A stretch of DNA of 64,000 nucleotides, taken from positions 47,066-111,065 of the forward strand of contig CAKRQL010000013.1 in assembly GCA_934393265.1 (NCBI GenBank). Direction: 5' to 3'. Within the stretch, counting starts at the first letter, position 1. Each line of letters starts with the position of its first letter. This DNA is from an uncultured Eubacteriales bacterium. GTDB lineage: Bacteria > Bacillota > Clostridia > Oscillospirales > CAG-272. The translations under genes were made by a program, and so were the position numbers. The notes below the pieces were generated by a model. That model worked only from the letters and a program-made list of their open reading frames with translations, was not told the DNA's origin and searched no databases. Below are positions 7,264 to 16,699 of the stretch, in pieces.

Positions 7264-8927
7264 AGAGCGATATAGAAATAGCCCAGAGCGCGCAGCTCTC
7301 CGATATAGGCGAGATAGCCGCGCGGCTGGGGGTGAGCGAGGAGCAGATAGAGAGATACGGCAGATATAAGGCGAAGCTCGACCTCTCGCTTGCTGCCCCC
7401 CGCGATAAGCATGCAAAGCTGATACTTGTGACTGCCATGACCCCGACCCCCGCGGGAGAGGGAAAGACTACAACCACCGTCGGGCTTGCCGACGGGCTCC
7501 GCAGAATAGGGAAGCGCGCCGTAGTCGCACTCCGTGAGCCGTCGCTCGGTCCCGTATTCGGCGTGAAGGGCGGCGCCGCGGGCGGCGGATATGCGCAGGT
7601 CGTGCCCATGGAGGACATAAACCTCCATTTTACGGGCGATTTTCACGCAATAGGCGCGGCAAACAACCTCCTCGCCGCCATGCTTGATAACCATATTCAG
7701 CAGGGAAATGCCCTTGGTATAGATACAAAGCGCATAGTCCTGCGCCGCTGTGTAGATATGAATGACAGACAGCTCCGGTATATCGTCGACGGTCTCGGCG
7801 GCAGGGCAAACGGCGTCCCGCGTGAGGACGGCTTTGATATAACCGTCGCCTCCGAGGTTATGGCGGTGCTCTGCCTCGCAACGTCGATAAGCGACCTGCG
7901 CGCCCGCCTCGGGCGTATTGTCGTCGCCTATGATACGAGCGGCAGACCCGTGACGGCAGAGGATCTGCACGCCGCGGGAGCCATGACGGCTCTTCTTCGT
8001 GACGCCATCCGCCCGAACCTTGTCCAGACCCTTGAGGGTACACCTGCAATAGTCCACGGCGGACCGTTCGCGAATATTGCCCACGGCTGTAACTCCGTTC
8101 TCGCGACGAGGTGCGCAATGAATCTCTCGGATTACGCGGTTACGGAGGCGGGCTTCGGCGCCGACCTCGGAGCCGAGAAGTTCCTTGATATAAAGTGCAG
8201 AATGGCAGACATCTCGCCGGACGCTGTCGTCGTTGTCGCGACCGTCCGCGCGCTGAAGCTGCACGGCGGGGTCCCGCTTTCCGAGCTCGGGCGGGAGAAT
8301 GTTGCCGCCCTCCGCTCGGGTATGCCGAACCTTCTTCGCCATGTGAAGAATATGACCGAAGTCTACGGGCTGCCCTGCGTCGTCGCGGTTAACCGCTTCC
8401 CGAGCGATACGGACGCGGAGATTGCCACCGTCGCGGGAGAGTGCCGCGCGCTCGGCGTTCGCGCCGTGGTATCGACGGTATTCTCCGACGGAGGAGCCGG
8501 AGGAGAGGAGCTCGCGCGCGAGGTCGTGCGCCTCTGCAGCTCCGAAAAGAAAAATTTCACCTTCGCATACGACGATGAAATGTCTGCGGAGGAGAAAATG
8601 TGCGCGATAGCCCGCCGTGTCTACGGTGCCGACGGCGTCGATTTTGCCCCCGCGGCGCTCCGTGCGCTTGAGGATATACGCGCCACAGGCTACGGAGCTC
8701 TCCCGGTCTGCGTCGCGAAAACACAGTACTCATTCTCGGACGATAAGTCCCTCCTCGGCGCGCCGGAGGGCTTCCGTATCACCGTGAGGTCGGTAAAGCT
8801 CTCTGCCGGAGCCGGGTTTATAGTAATGCTGACGGGCGACATAATGACAATGCCGGGACTTCCGAAATCCCCCGCCGCCGAAAGAATAGATGTGACCCCG
8901 GACGGCAGAATAACCGGGCTGTTCTGA
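7260..8927 (+). CDS. fhs: Formate-tetrahydrofolate ligase
   Basis: 555 residues, the normal length for the family. The ATP-binding loop [19 protein letters not shown] is near residue 60, and the family's [20 protein letters not shown] region follows. It makes 10-formyl-THF from formate, ATP and THF, feeding purine and fMet synthesis, and is the entry step of the methyl branch of acetogenesis where that exists. The start used is the ATG overlapping the pyrR stop, with AAGGAGACGG upstream; the track of codons six residues earlier lacks support. No other Wood-Ljungdahl gene is in the window. Confidence 0.97.
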   Translation: MKSDIEIAQSAQLSDIGEIAARLGVSEEQIERYGRYKAKLDLSLAAPRDKHAKLILVTAMTPTPAGEGKTTTTVGLADGLRRIGKRAVVALREPSLGPVFGVKGGAAGGGYAQVVPMEDINLHFTGDFHAIGAANNLLAAMLDNHIQQGNALGIDTKRIVLRRCVDMNDRQLRYIVDGLGGRANGVPREDGFDITVASEVMAVLCLATSISDLRARLGRIVVAYDTSGRPVTAEDLHAAGAMTALLRDAIRPNLVQTLEGTPAIVHGGPFANIAHGCNSVLATRCAMNLSDYAVTEAGFGADLGAEKFLDIKCRMADISPDAVVVVATVRALKLHGGVPLSELGRENVAALRSGMPNLLRHVKNMTEVYGLPCVVAVNRFPSDTDAEIATVAGECRALGVRAVVSTVFSDGGAGGEELAREVVRLCSSEKKNFTFAYDDEMSAEEKMCAIARRVYGADGVDFAPAALRALEDIRATGYGALPVCVAKTQYSFSDDKSLLGAPEGFRITVRSVKLSAGAGFIVMLTGDIMTMPGLPKSPAAERIDVTPDGRITGLF

Positions 8928-8949
8928 GGAAAAAGCCTCTCCGAAAAAC

Positions 8950-8975
8950 AAAAAAAGGTACACTGAGAGTGTACC
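8950..8975 (-). terminator. Hairpin with leftward T run after fhs
   Basis: GGTACACT / AGTGTACC with a 3-base loop. Only on the reverse strand is it followed by a T run, so its direction is opposite to fhs. It may simply help to insulate the Fic gene. Confidence 0.4.
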
Positions 8976-8998
8976 CATTAAAGATCATAAAAAATCGT

Positions 8999-9029
8999 AA
9001 TAAAAGTCGGTAAACAACCGACTTTTATT
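8999..9029. terminator. Perfect palindromic hairpin before the Fic gene
   Basis: AATAAAAGTCGG / CCGACTTTTATT with a 7-base loop, a 12-bp perfect stem with T-rich arms that could end transcription from either side. It is the likely end of the pyrR-fhs transcript and marks the border of the AT-rich Fic block. Confidence 0.65.
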
Positions 9030-9108
9030 GTTAAATTTTCTGTCAAAATGTGTTTTATATACCTGCTGTTTTTTGATGCTATAGTCAATGTAAATATAAG
9101 GGGATTGT

Positions 9109-9981
9109 ATGAAAATATCAATCAGGTTTTTTAACGATAAAGAAGTGCGTGCCGCTTGGAATGAGGAAAACAACAAGTGGTATTTCAGCGTTCTTGATAT
9201 TATCGGAGCAATAAGAAAAGAAGATAATTACGAAAAATGCCGTAACTATTGGAAATACCTTAAAGCCAAACTGAAAAAAGAAAACAGCGAGTTGGTTAGT
9301 GCCACTACCCAACTGAAATTAACTGCCGCCGACGGAAAAAGGTATATGACGGACGCATTGGATTCCGACGGAGTTATTAAGCTTGCCGCAGAACTTCCGG
9401 GCAAGCTCGGCGCAGAGTTTATCGGTTGGTTTACGCGGTCGGACGATACGATTGACGGCAAAAGCAAGCAAAAGGCATACGCTTTGTTTGATAGTTCTTT
9501 TATAGACGCTATCGAAGTCGGAACTGCCAAAGGCTTACAACAGATTCACGCTTATTTATTCGGCGGATTATATGATTTTGCCGGGCAAATCCGAACGCTT
9601 AATATCGCAAAAGGCGGCTTTGCGTTTGCGCCCGCCATGTTTTTGCAGGATAATTTGCACTTGATTGAAAAAATGCCCGAGGATACGCTTGAAAACATAG
9701 TAAAAAAGTACGTTGAGATGAACGTTGCTCATCCGTTTATGGAAGGAAACGGTCGAAGTACTCGTATCTGGCTCGATTTGATTTTGAAAAAGAATCTTAA
9801 AAAATGTACCGATTGGAGCAAAATCGATAAAAAAGAATACCTTAATGCAATGCAAGAAAGTCCTGTCGATTCCTCGCATATTTACGAGCTTATAAAAAGC
9901 GCACTGACTGACGATATAAACGATCGGGAAATCTTCATGAAAGGAATCGACTACTCTTATTATTACGAGCAGGTTGACTGA
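9109..9981 (+). CDS. BRO-N / Fic fusion protein (class III-like Fic AMP-transferase)
   Basis: A 290-residue protein in two parts. Residues about 5-105 resemble the BRO-N / DinD-like domain of phage antirepressors ([13 protein letters not shown], then [14 protein letters not shown]). Residues about 118-290 are a Fic domain close to the Neisseria meningitidis type: [21 protein letters not shown], the catalytic loop [12 protein letters not shown] with H208, and a C-terminal SYYYEQ inhibitory motif (S283, E287). Fic enzymes transfer AMP to target hydroxyls; the C-terminal glutamate in class III enzymes blocks ATP binding by the same molecule. The usual motif ends E-G or E-N, here E-Q. The gene is much AT-richer than its neighbours and has no partner gene, which points to transfer. 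A poor promoter (TTGATG-16-TATAAG) precedes it. Confidence 0.9.
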   Translation: MKISIRFFNDKEVRAAWNEENNKWYFSVLDIIGAIRKEDNYEKCRNYWKYLKAKLKKENSELVSATTQLKLTAADGKRYMTDALDSDGVIKLAAELPGKLGAEFIGWFTRSDDTIDGKSKQKAYALFDSSFIDAIEVGTAKGLQQIHAYLFGGLYDFAGQIRTLNIAKGGFAFAPAMFLQDNLHLIEKMPEDTLENIVKKYVEMNVAHPFMEGNGRSTRIWLDLILKKNLKKCTDWSKIDKKEYLNAMQESPVDSSHIYELIKSALTDDINDREIFMKGIDYSYYYEQVD

Positions 9982-10008
9982 TTTGCTTAGGGCAACGGGG
10001 TAACCCGC

Positions 10009-10722
10009 TTATCCTATATCCGAGAGGGTAATCTCCGCCTCGGAGTTTATGAGCCCGTCGGGGCGCACGGTGCGGAAGAAGTATTCGCCATCCGCCTCCC
10101 CGCGCTCGACTGCGAGATTTGTGCCGAGGGGTGCCTCGTGCAGATAGGATACAGATATTTGGGAGATGTACCTTCCGTCGAGCGGCAGAAAGTCCGAATA
10201 TATGTCCGGGTATCTCGTGTTATTCATGTGCCGGTTCTGGTCGACTCCCCCGTAGCAGACACGGTAGTCACCGACACGGACCATAGAGGAGGGTAGGGAA
10301 ATTCTGCGCATAGTCAGGTCGAGCGGCGCGAGCTTCGGAAACGGGAGGTCAAAGTCGGACACGCGGACAAGCTGTCGCGTCTCCGTGTCGATAAGAGCCC
10401 AGACGGAAACCGCCCGCGCGACAATGTGCCCCCGGCAGGAGAGAGTATAGCACCTCGGGAAGCTGAAGCCCCGGCTCTCGCACGGGTAGGTTGTCGCGGT
10501 AATATGCTCGTATGCGCGCACCGGCTCGCTTATCTCCATTCTTATTTTCGAGAGAAGAAAGGCGCGCTTTTTTGCTATCAGATTCTCGTATGACATCCCA
10601 CCGCTTGTCAGCTGGTCCTGTGCCGTCGACTGAATGTATTTCATAAGAGAGGAGGTCCGGCAGACACCGTTGTAGTCCGCGTCATGTATATCCGTAATTA
10701 TTTCTTTTTCGTAGCCCTGCAA
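10009..10722 (-). CDS. Acyl-ACP thioesterase
   Basis: About 238 residues from a TTG start at 10722, chosen because AGAGGTGATT lies just upstream and the homologous part begins there (YEKEIITDIHDADYNG); the ATG at 10803 would add 27 residues with no family character. The protein has two hot-dog halves. Motifs include the N-terminal SSLMKYIQSTAQDQL and the C-terminal VDQNRHMNNTRYPD, which carries the catalytic Asn/His region of the family (PF01643). It releases free fatty acids from acyl carrier protein. The gene stands alone, convergent with the Fic gene. Confidence 0.9.
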   Translation of the reverse strand: MQGYEKEIITDIHDADYNGVCRTSSLMKYIQSTAQDQLTSGGMSYENLIAKKRAFLLSKIRMEISEPVRAYEHITATTYPCESRGFSFPRCYTLSCRGHIVARAVSVWALIDTETRQLVRVSDFDLPFPKLAPLDLTMRRISLPSSMVRVGDYRVCYGGVDQNRHMNNTRYPDIYSDFLPLDGRYISQISVSYLHEAPLGTNLAVERGEADGEYFFRTVRPDGLINSEAEITLSDIG

Positions 10723-10930
10723 TTGAAAATCACCTCTGAAATGCTTATAGCGACCGCCGCCGTCGGGGTCCGACCGTCGCCTTTTTATTAATGATACACC
10801 CAAAGCCTGTGATTTTCAAGGAGCACATACCGGAAAGTTGTAAATTTTTATCGGTTTTTTGCCGGGGGGCTTGACCGCCGTGGTATACTAAAGAAAAGAA
10901 TAAGCGATAATAACGCAGGAGGAAAAACGA

Positions 10931-11242
10931 ATGAAGGATGTAAATACGGAGAATTTTCAGGCAGAGGTCGAGGGTGCGCACGGGCTCGTCGTCATAGACC
11001 TATTCGCCACGTGGTGTCAGCCCTGTCGCATGCTCGCCCCGGTTATAGAGGAGCTCGAGGGAGAGTATCCGGAGGTTAATTTCTGCCGCGTGGATGTCGA
11101 TGCGTCGCCGGATATAGCCGCGCAGTTCGGCGTCCGGAGCATACCGACCGTCGCGTTTGTAAAGGACGGCACTTTCCTTGATTTCACCGTAGGCGTCGTC
11201 CCGCGAGAAAAGCTCGCCGCGATGATAGAGCAGTACAGATAA
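10931..11242 (+). CDS. trxA: Thioredoxin
   Basis: A 103-residue single-domain thioredoxin. The active site reads WCQPC at residues 32-36 instead of the standard WCGPC, followed by the cis-proline motif IPTV and the usual VGVVPREKL end. It reduces protein disulfides using thioredoxin reductase. The start has AGGAGGAAAAACG. A good terminator follows. The Gly-to-Gln change between the cysteines is expected to shift redox potential or partner choice, by analogy with other CxPC variants. Confidence 0.93.
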   Translation: MKDVNTENFQAEVEGAHGLVVIDLFATWCQPCRMLAPVIEELEGEYPEVNFCRVDVDASPDIAAQFGVRSIPTVAFVKDGTFLDFTVGVVPREKLAAMIEQYR

Positions 11243-11268
11243 CGACAGGCAAAAAACGAATATCGGAG

Positions 11269-11305
11269 AACCCCGGGGTAAAATGTTGCCCCGGGGTTGT
11301 TTTTG
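11269..11305 (+). terminator. Terminator of trxA
   Basis: AACCCCGGGG / CCCCGGGGTT stem with a 10-base loop followed by GTTTTTG. Confidence 0.88.
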
Positions 11306-11339
11306 TATATCCGCGCGAAAAGTAGACGCCCGCAACGCC

Positions 11340-11368
11340 TTGAACGAGGTGGAAATAAATGGTATAAT
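11340..11368 (+). promoter_or_regulatory. Promoter of the large surface protein gene
   Basis: TTGAAC, 17 bases, TATAAT, about 40 bases before the ATG. Confidence 0.75.
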
Positions 11369-11406
11369 CCGGAATATACCGACAAAGCAAAAAAAGGACG
11401 CTTAAA

Positions 11407-14400
11407 ATGAAAACGACAAAGACCTTTCTCTTATTTTTATGGGTGCTCGCGCTGACGCTCCTGCTCGCCCTCCCGACGGAGAGTGCCGGGGACACCGGGC
11501 GGGCATCCGGCGTGACGTATGCGGAAAGTGCCGCCACAGACACCTCCACGGCAGTGAGTGCCGCGCGCTCTGCCGTCCCGCCGCGCCACAGACAAACATC
11601 GGACGGGGAAGAATACTCCTCCACTCTGACGCCCGCCGCCCCGATCGGTGGCACCTCCGGACAGAGTGAGAACACCGCCTACGGCTATACGCTCACGCTT
11701 GACGGTGGGGTTTATACCCTCACGACAGACAGCGGCGCGCGGGCATACTCCGGGAGTCTCGACGGCGTCTCGGACTTTCTCGCGACCCGTCCGTCCGTCT
11801 CTCTCTTTCTTGATATGAAGGAAGCCGCGGGCACGCTCCGTATAGCTACCGATGTGAATATCCGCGGCACCTGCTCGTTTTCCGACGGCGGAATAGTAGT
11901 TTCCGGCGGGCGTCTTGTCAGCTCGGCGGAAATAACCTTTTCCTCCGGCGGGCTCCGCATAAAAGAGGGCACCCTCACCGTCACGGGCGGGAGCCTCGTG
12001 TCCGCCTCCTCCGTCATAGTCTCGGATTATTCCTCATCTGTTTCCGTATCGGTAACCGGGGGCGAGATAGTCTCACAGGGCAGGGAGCCGGCGATTAAAA
12101 TCTCGCTCGGCACCCTCTCGCTCTCGGGCGGCAGCGTGAAGTGCGCCTACGGCTTCGCCGTCGACAACCGCGGGAGCCTCTCGCTATCCGGCTCTCCGGT
12201 AATCCGCGGGACAGTCTCCGATATATCGACCTCCGGCGCGGTCACACTCTTTGGCGCAGAGGGGAGCTTTTCCGGCACTGTGCGCGTTATATGCACTATG
12301 GATTTCCCGCTCGGGAGCCTTACCCCGGTGTTTTATTCGGCAGACGGGGAGCAGACGAAAAGCATAACCCTGACCGACAGCCGGGGCACGAGCCTTCCGC
12401 TCACATATTTCTCCTCCTCCCGCTATACGGATGAGCGGGATTTTCTCGCCGTATATCGTCCGCATACGGTTACATTCTATGCGCAAAACGGAGAAAAATA
12501 CAGAACCGAGGAGCTGCTATCGGGAGAGTCTCCGACACTGCCGGAGCCGCCGGAGAGAGTCGGGTATTCTTTCTTCGGGTGGTGTGCCGATACGGCTGGG
12601 GATACCCCATATACACCCGAGGGCGTGTATGAAAATATATCGCTTTACGCCGTATACAGGCTCTCCGCACCGACCTTCCTTTCGCAGAATATCACATTCA
12701 CCTTTGACGGCGAATGGCACACGATAAACCCGGTTGTATTTTCCCACCCGCTTGACGGCGAGGGGCACTATGAGTATCTGTGGTACCGCGACGGCGCGGC
12801 TACCGATATTACCACTCCGACGCTTCGTATACGCGGTGTCCGCGACAGCGGGGAATACTCGCTTTCCGCTACCTTTTTCTGCGGTAACGAGCGCGTGACG
12901 GTGAGCGTTCCCGCGGTTACGGTGTCGGTCTCTCCGCTTTCGGTAGACCCGCCGGAGATACCCTCTGTGACCTATACCGGGCTCCCGCTTTTGCCCGCGG
13001 TTCCGTCTTGTGTCTGGTACGGATATTCCTTTGACCCGGTTATACATGCCGGGGAATATCCCGTTATACTTGAGCTCAAGGATCCCGGGAATACCGTCTG
13101 GCGGGGCGGCGACTTTGCGGCTCTGCCCCTGACCTTCCGCGTTCTGACGGCGGACAACCTGTGGACTATCTCCCCCGAAATATCCGATGTCTATGGGGGA
13201 GAGACCGCCGCCGTGTGCGCAGCCGCCCGCTTCGGTGTGCCGGAGTGGAGGTATTCCGTGTCCCCGGACGGCGGATATTCTCCGGATTTTCCGACCGCAC
13301 CCGGCACATACTATGCAGTGTGTACCGTCCCGGGCACATCCGACGTGCGCGAAATCACGACTGCACCGATGCGCTTTACCGTAATGCGTGACGGCGTACT
13401 CTCGCTCCGAATAGCGGCACTGCCCGACAGAACCGAGTATTCCGCGTATGATTTCTTTGATCCTGCCGGGCTTTCCGTAATCGCCCTCCGCGAGAGCGGA
13501 CGGAGCGGAGAGATTCCGCTCTCGGAGCTTGTATTTTCATACACGGGTGGCGCTGAATACTTTCTTTTCGGCGACAAAACGGTGAATGTCACGTATTCCG
13601 GGCGCACCTGCTCCGTCCCCGTCACAGTCCGCCTCGCCGAGTATGATATGTCCGGATTTCTCTTTTCGGATACGACGATTATATACGACGGCGGGTGGCA
13701 TACAATATCCCCATCAAATCTTCCTGCGGGGCTCCTTTACAGCACAGATGTCAGCGCGCGTGACGCCGGGGAGTATACGGTAACCCTCACCTTTACATCA
13801 ACCGACAGAAACCGACGCGCCCCCGCCCCCGTGAGCGCGACCCTGACGATAAACCCCCTCCCGCTCACGGTAATATGGGGGGAATGTGAATTTGTATACG
13901 ACGGCGCGCCGAAGCTCCCGGGCGCGTATGCGATAATGCCGGACGGCTATCGCCGGACACTCGCCGTAACAGGCGCAAGGACAAACGCGGGTGAGGGGTA
14001 TGTCGCCGCGGCACAGGCACCGGACGGGAACCATACATTGATAAACCCGACCGCGGCATTTTTCATAGCCCGCGCAAGCTACGATATGTCGGGCGTACAT
14101 TGGAGCGCGTCGGATTTTGTCTATGACGGGCAGGAGCACGGCGTGACACTTGCAGCTCTCCCTGCCGGGATTTCGGTTATAGGCTACTCTGGCTCCGTCG
14201 CTACTGCGGCGGGGGAGTATACCGCCACGGCAACCCTCGGCTACGACAGCGAGAATTACTATCCGCCAAAGGTAGCTCCGCTCGTCTGGCACATTCTCCG
14301 CGCGGATTACGACCTCGGTGAGCTCTCCTTTGTCGGCGGCGAGTTTGTTTACGACGGACTTGCCCACCTGCCGACCGTAACGGGCGAGATTCCCGCGGGA

Positions 14401-16617
14401 TATGACGGCAGCGTGCCCGAATATACCATGACCGCCGGAGCCACCCATGTCTCGGAGGGCGAGGTAGCCGTATATCTCCGCTTTATTGTGACAAGTAAAA
14501 ACTATAACACTCCAAAAGATTTGACGGCTTACGTGCGGATAGTCCCGTGCCGCGTCGGTGTCGTGTGGGAAAAGCTGACGTTTGTCTACGACGGCAGGGA
14601 GCACCTGCCGTCGTCATCGGCTGTCTGCCCCCTCCGCGTTACCGGAGGAGCGACGGACGCCGGAAGCTATATAGCGATGGCTACCCCGCTGACGAGCGAC
14701 TACGTTCTTACAAATCCGACCGTCGCCTTTACGGTAGAGCGCCGCGCTAATATGTGGACGGAGCAGCCGCGCATACCGGATATATTCGACGGAGATACCC
14801 CTCTGTGGTCTGCGGTGGCGGAGTACGGCGAGGCTGCCGTTACGTTCTTTCTTGACGAGGACTGCACCGCCCCGGCGGAAGGCTTCACCCCCGGGACGTA
14901 TTACGCGGTGTTCACCGTGCCCGAGAGCCGGAACTATAAAGCACTTGTCTCCTCCCCAGTCCGTTTCCTTGTTGTAAAGATAGCTCCGGTGGGGATTTCT
15001 GCGGAGTGCGAGGGGGAGATAGTAGCGTTTTCCCCCGTCTCCGCTCTGCGAGCCGTCGTGCGCGTCCTGTATAATAACGGAGACGTCCGCACGGCGTCGC
15101 CGGACGAGTACATCGTCTCCTACCCCTCGGGGCATCTGCCGCATACGTCGGATACCACCGTCATATTCACCCTCGGCGAATTCTCCGTAACGAAAAATAT
15201 AACCGTCGGGCGGGCTGTGCTTGACCTCTCCACCGTTCGGTACACCGGGCTCACCGTGACGTACGACGGGGAGGAGCACACCCCTGGTATAGCCTCACTG
15301 CCGGAGGGGGTCACCGTCCTGCGTATCGACGGCGGCGCGCGGGTCGCCGCGGGGGTCTACTCCGTCTCCGTGACCCTCGGCTACGACAGCGAGAACTATC
15401 TTGACCCCGGTGTCCTGCATCTCACAATGACAATAGAGAAAAAGACGGTAGTTCTTCCAACGCCGCCGGAATTTTCATACACGGGTAGGGCTTATATCCC
15501 CAAATTCCCGGAGTCCGGGCTCTATGACATCACAGCACCGGAGGTTCTGCACGCCGGGACATATCGCGCACGGGCAGCCCTCCGTGACAGGGATAACTAC
15601 CGCTTCGCGGGGGCTGACGGCGGGGAGTGTGAATTCACGTTCACCGTCTCCCCGGCGTATATCCGCGTCATCGTCGGGAACGTCACAAAATATATAGACG
15701 GAATAAAGGAAGGGCTCACCTACGTGAGTGCCGCTCCCATACCCGACGAGGCGGGGCTCCGGTTGTATACGGACGGCGGGCTCGTCCTCGCAGCCTTCGA
15801 TAACCCGGACTATTACGCCGACTGCGTCCCCGGGCGGATAAACCCGGTCGCCCGCCTCTCACCCTCCCTTATGACCTCTTTTGTGATACTTGCGGTAATT
15901 CTTATATTCCTCCTGATACTCGCCGTGGCTCTCCCGCGCCTTATCCCGGTGATAAAGGAGAGAATACGGATAGCCTCCGTCGCCGCGAATATCAGAAGAA
16001 ATACCGTATGCCCCTGCGCCCCGATAACCGTTCCGCGCCTCGCCCCGCCGGATAACCGCGGGGGCGGGGAAGAGGGACCCGCTCCCGACACCTTGCCCGG
16101 CGGCACGCCTGAAAGCGGTGACGACGACGTCCCCGCCGTAAAGCCGGACGCCGAAACCCCGGCTGTAAACGGACGCCCCGCCACCGAAACAGGTAGCCGT
16201 ACCGCCGTCCGGCGCCTCCTCGCCACAAGACCCGTAACCCCCGCATACGCGGACGCCATGATAACCGACAGCGACGCAAAGGAGATGACCGAGCATGCGG
16301 AGGAGGTCATATATACGAGCGGGCACCGCAGGAGAATTATAAATGTCGGCACGCTCTCGCGCGCCTTTCCCGACGGTGCCCGGGTCGATGTGAATATCCT
16401 GAAGGAGAGGTCGCTTGTTCCGTATGATACGGGCTATCTTAAAGTGCTCGCCGACGGGGTTATAGATAAGGAGCTCTCGGTGTATGCCGATGCTTTCAGC
16501 CTCGCGGCTGTCAAAATGATAGCCCTCACAGGGGGCAGGGCGATAAAGGCGCACACAGAGCAGAGACAGGAGCCGCATCCGGACGAAAAAAACGCTGCCG
16601 GAGCGGAGAAAGAATAA
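11407..16617 (+). CDS. Large membrane-anchored surface protein with Flg_new and MBG-like repeats and an L15-like cytoplasmic tail
   Basis: 1736 residues. A signal peptide (about 1-27) is followed by a serine/glycine-rich beta region (about 100-310, possibly a beta-helix), one InlB-type Flg_new module (about 352-417, ending YENISLYAVYR), then roughly ten tandem modules of 80-100 residues built around FVYDGxxH and AGEYTATATLGYDSENY-type segments, like MBG/YDG repeats. One transmembrane helix is at about 1489-1512, then a basic stop and a linker rich in Pro/Gly/Asp. The last part (about 1644-1713: INVGTLSRAFPDGARVDV, LKVLADGVIDKELSVYADAF, then GGRAI) closely resembles the C-terminal half of ribosomal protein L15. 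The outside part probably binds carbohydrate or protein. The role of the inside domain is unknown. Good ribosome site (AAAAGGACG). Confidence 0.88.
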   Translation: MKTTKTFLLFLWVLALTLLLALPTESAGDTGRASGVTYAESAATDTSTAVSAARSAVPPRHRQTSDGEEYSSTLTPAAPIGGTSGQSENTAYGYTLTLDGGVYTLTTDSGARAYSGSLDGVSDFLATRPSVSLFLDMKEAAGTLRIATDVNIRGTCSFSDGGIVVSGGRLVSSAEITFSSGGLRIKEGTLTVTGGSLVSASSVIVSDYSSSVSVSVTGGEIVSQGREPAIKISLGTLSLSGGSVKCAYGFAVDNRGSLSLSGSPVIRGTVSDISTSGAVTLFGAEGSFSGTVRVICTMDFPLGSLTPVFYSADGEQTKSITLTDSRGTSLPLTYFSSSRYTDERDFLAVYRPHTVTFYAQNGEKYRTEELLSGESPTLPEPPERVGYSFFGWCADTAGDTPYTPEGVYENISLYAVYRLSAPTFLSQNITFTFDGEWHTINPVVFSHPLDGEGHYEYLWYRDGAATDITTPTLRIRGVRDSGEYSLSATFFCGNERVTVSVPAVTVSVSPLSVDPPEIPSVTYTGLPLLPAVPSCVWYGYSFDPVIHAGEYPVILELKDPGNTVWRGGDFAALPLTFRVLTADNLWTISPEISDVYGGETAAVCAAARFGVPEWRYSVSPDGGYSPDFPTAPGTYYAVCTVPGTSDVREITTAPMRFTVMRDGVLSLRIAALPDRTEYSAYDFFDPAGLSVIALRESGRSGEIPLSELVFSYTGGAEYFLFGDKTVNVTYSGRTCSVPVTVRLAEYDMSGFLFSDTTIIYDGGWHTISPSNLPAGLLYSTDVSARDAGEYTVTLTFTSTDRNRRAPAPVSATLTINPLPLTVIWGECEFVYDGAPKLPGAYAIMPDGYRRTLAVTGARTNAGEGYVAAAQAPDGNHTLINPTAAFFIARASYDMSGVHWSASDFVYDGQEHGVTLAALPAGISVIGYSGSVATAAGEYTATATLGYDSENYYPPKVAPLVWHILRADYDLGELSFVGGEFVYDGLAHLPTVTGEIPAGYDGSVPEYTMTAGATHVSEGEVAVYLRFIVTSKNYNTPKDLTAYVRIVPCRVGVVWEKLTFVYDGREHLPSSSAVCPLRVTGGATDAGSYIAMATPLTSDYVLTNPTVAFTVERRANMWTEQPRIPDIFDGDTPLWSAVAEYGEAAVTFFLDEDCTAPAEGFTPGTYYAVFTVPESRNYKALVSSPVRFLVVKIAPVGISAECEGEIVAFSPVSALRAVVRVLYNNGDVRTASPDEYIVSYPSGHLPHTSDTTVIFTLGEFSVTKNITVGRAVLDLSTVRYTGLTVTYDGEEHTPGIASLPEGVTVLRIDGGARVAAGVYSVSVTLGYDSENYLDPGVLHLTMTIEKKTVVLPTPPEFSYTGRAYIPKFPESGLYDITAPEVLHAGTYRARAALRDRDNYRFAGADGGECEFTFTVSPAYIRVIVGNVTKYIDGIKEGLTYVSAAPIPDEAGLRLYTDGGLVLAAFDNPDYYADCVPGRINPVARLSPSLMTSFVILAVILIFLLILAVALPRLIPVIKERIRIASVAANIRRNTVCPCAPITVPRLAPPDNRGGGEEGPAPDTLPGGTPESGDDDVPAVKPDAETPAVNGRPATETGSRTAVRRLLATRPVTPAYADAMITDSDAKEMTEHAEEVIYTSGHRRRIINVGTLSRAFPDGARVDVNILKERSLVPYDTGYLKVLADGVIDKELSVYADAFSLAAVKMIALTGGRAIKAHTEQRQEPHPDEKNAAGAEKE

Positions 16618-16623
16618 ATTCGC

Positions 16624-16652
16624 TTGCTTTTTTCCGGGGTTTGTGCTACAAT
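16624..16652 (+). promoter_or_regulatory. Promoter of the ECF S-component gene
   Basis: TTGCTT, 17 bases, TACAAT, starting six bases after the surface protein stop. The leader is about 45 bases, too short for a typical vitamin riboswitch. Confidence 0.65.
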
Positions 16653-16699
16653 ACTAACGACCCGCGTGCGCGGGCAAAATAAAATGACGGAGTTTTGTA

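Noticed and set aside
7858..8342. Reverse-strand frames within fhs (up to 368 codons)
   Set aside because: fhs is a full-length conserved enzyme on the + strand; the antisense frames have no motif and come from GC-rich codon structure.
16653..16699. Vitamin riboswitch upstream of the ECF S component
   Set aside because: The leader is under 50 bases and has no recognisable aptamer.
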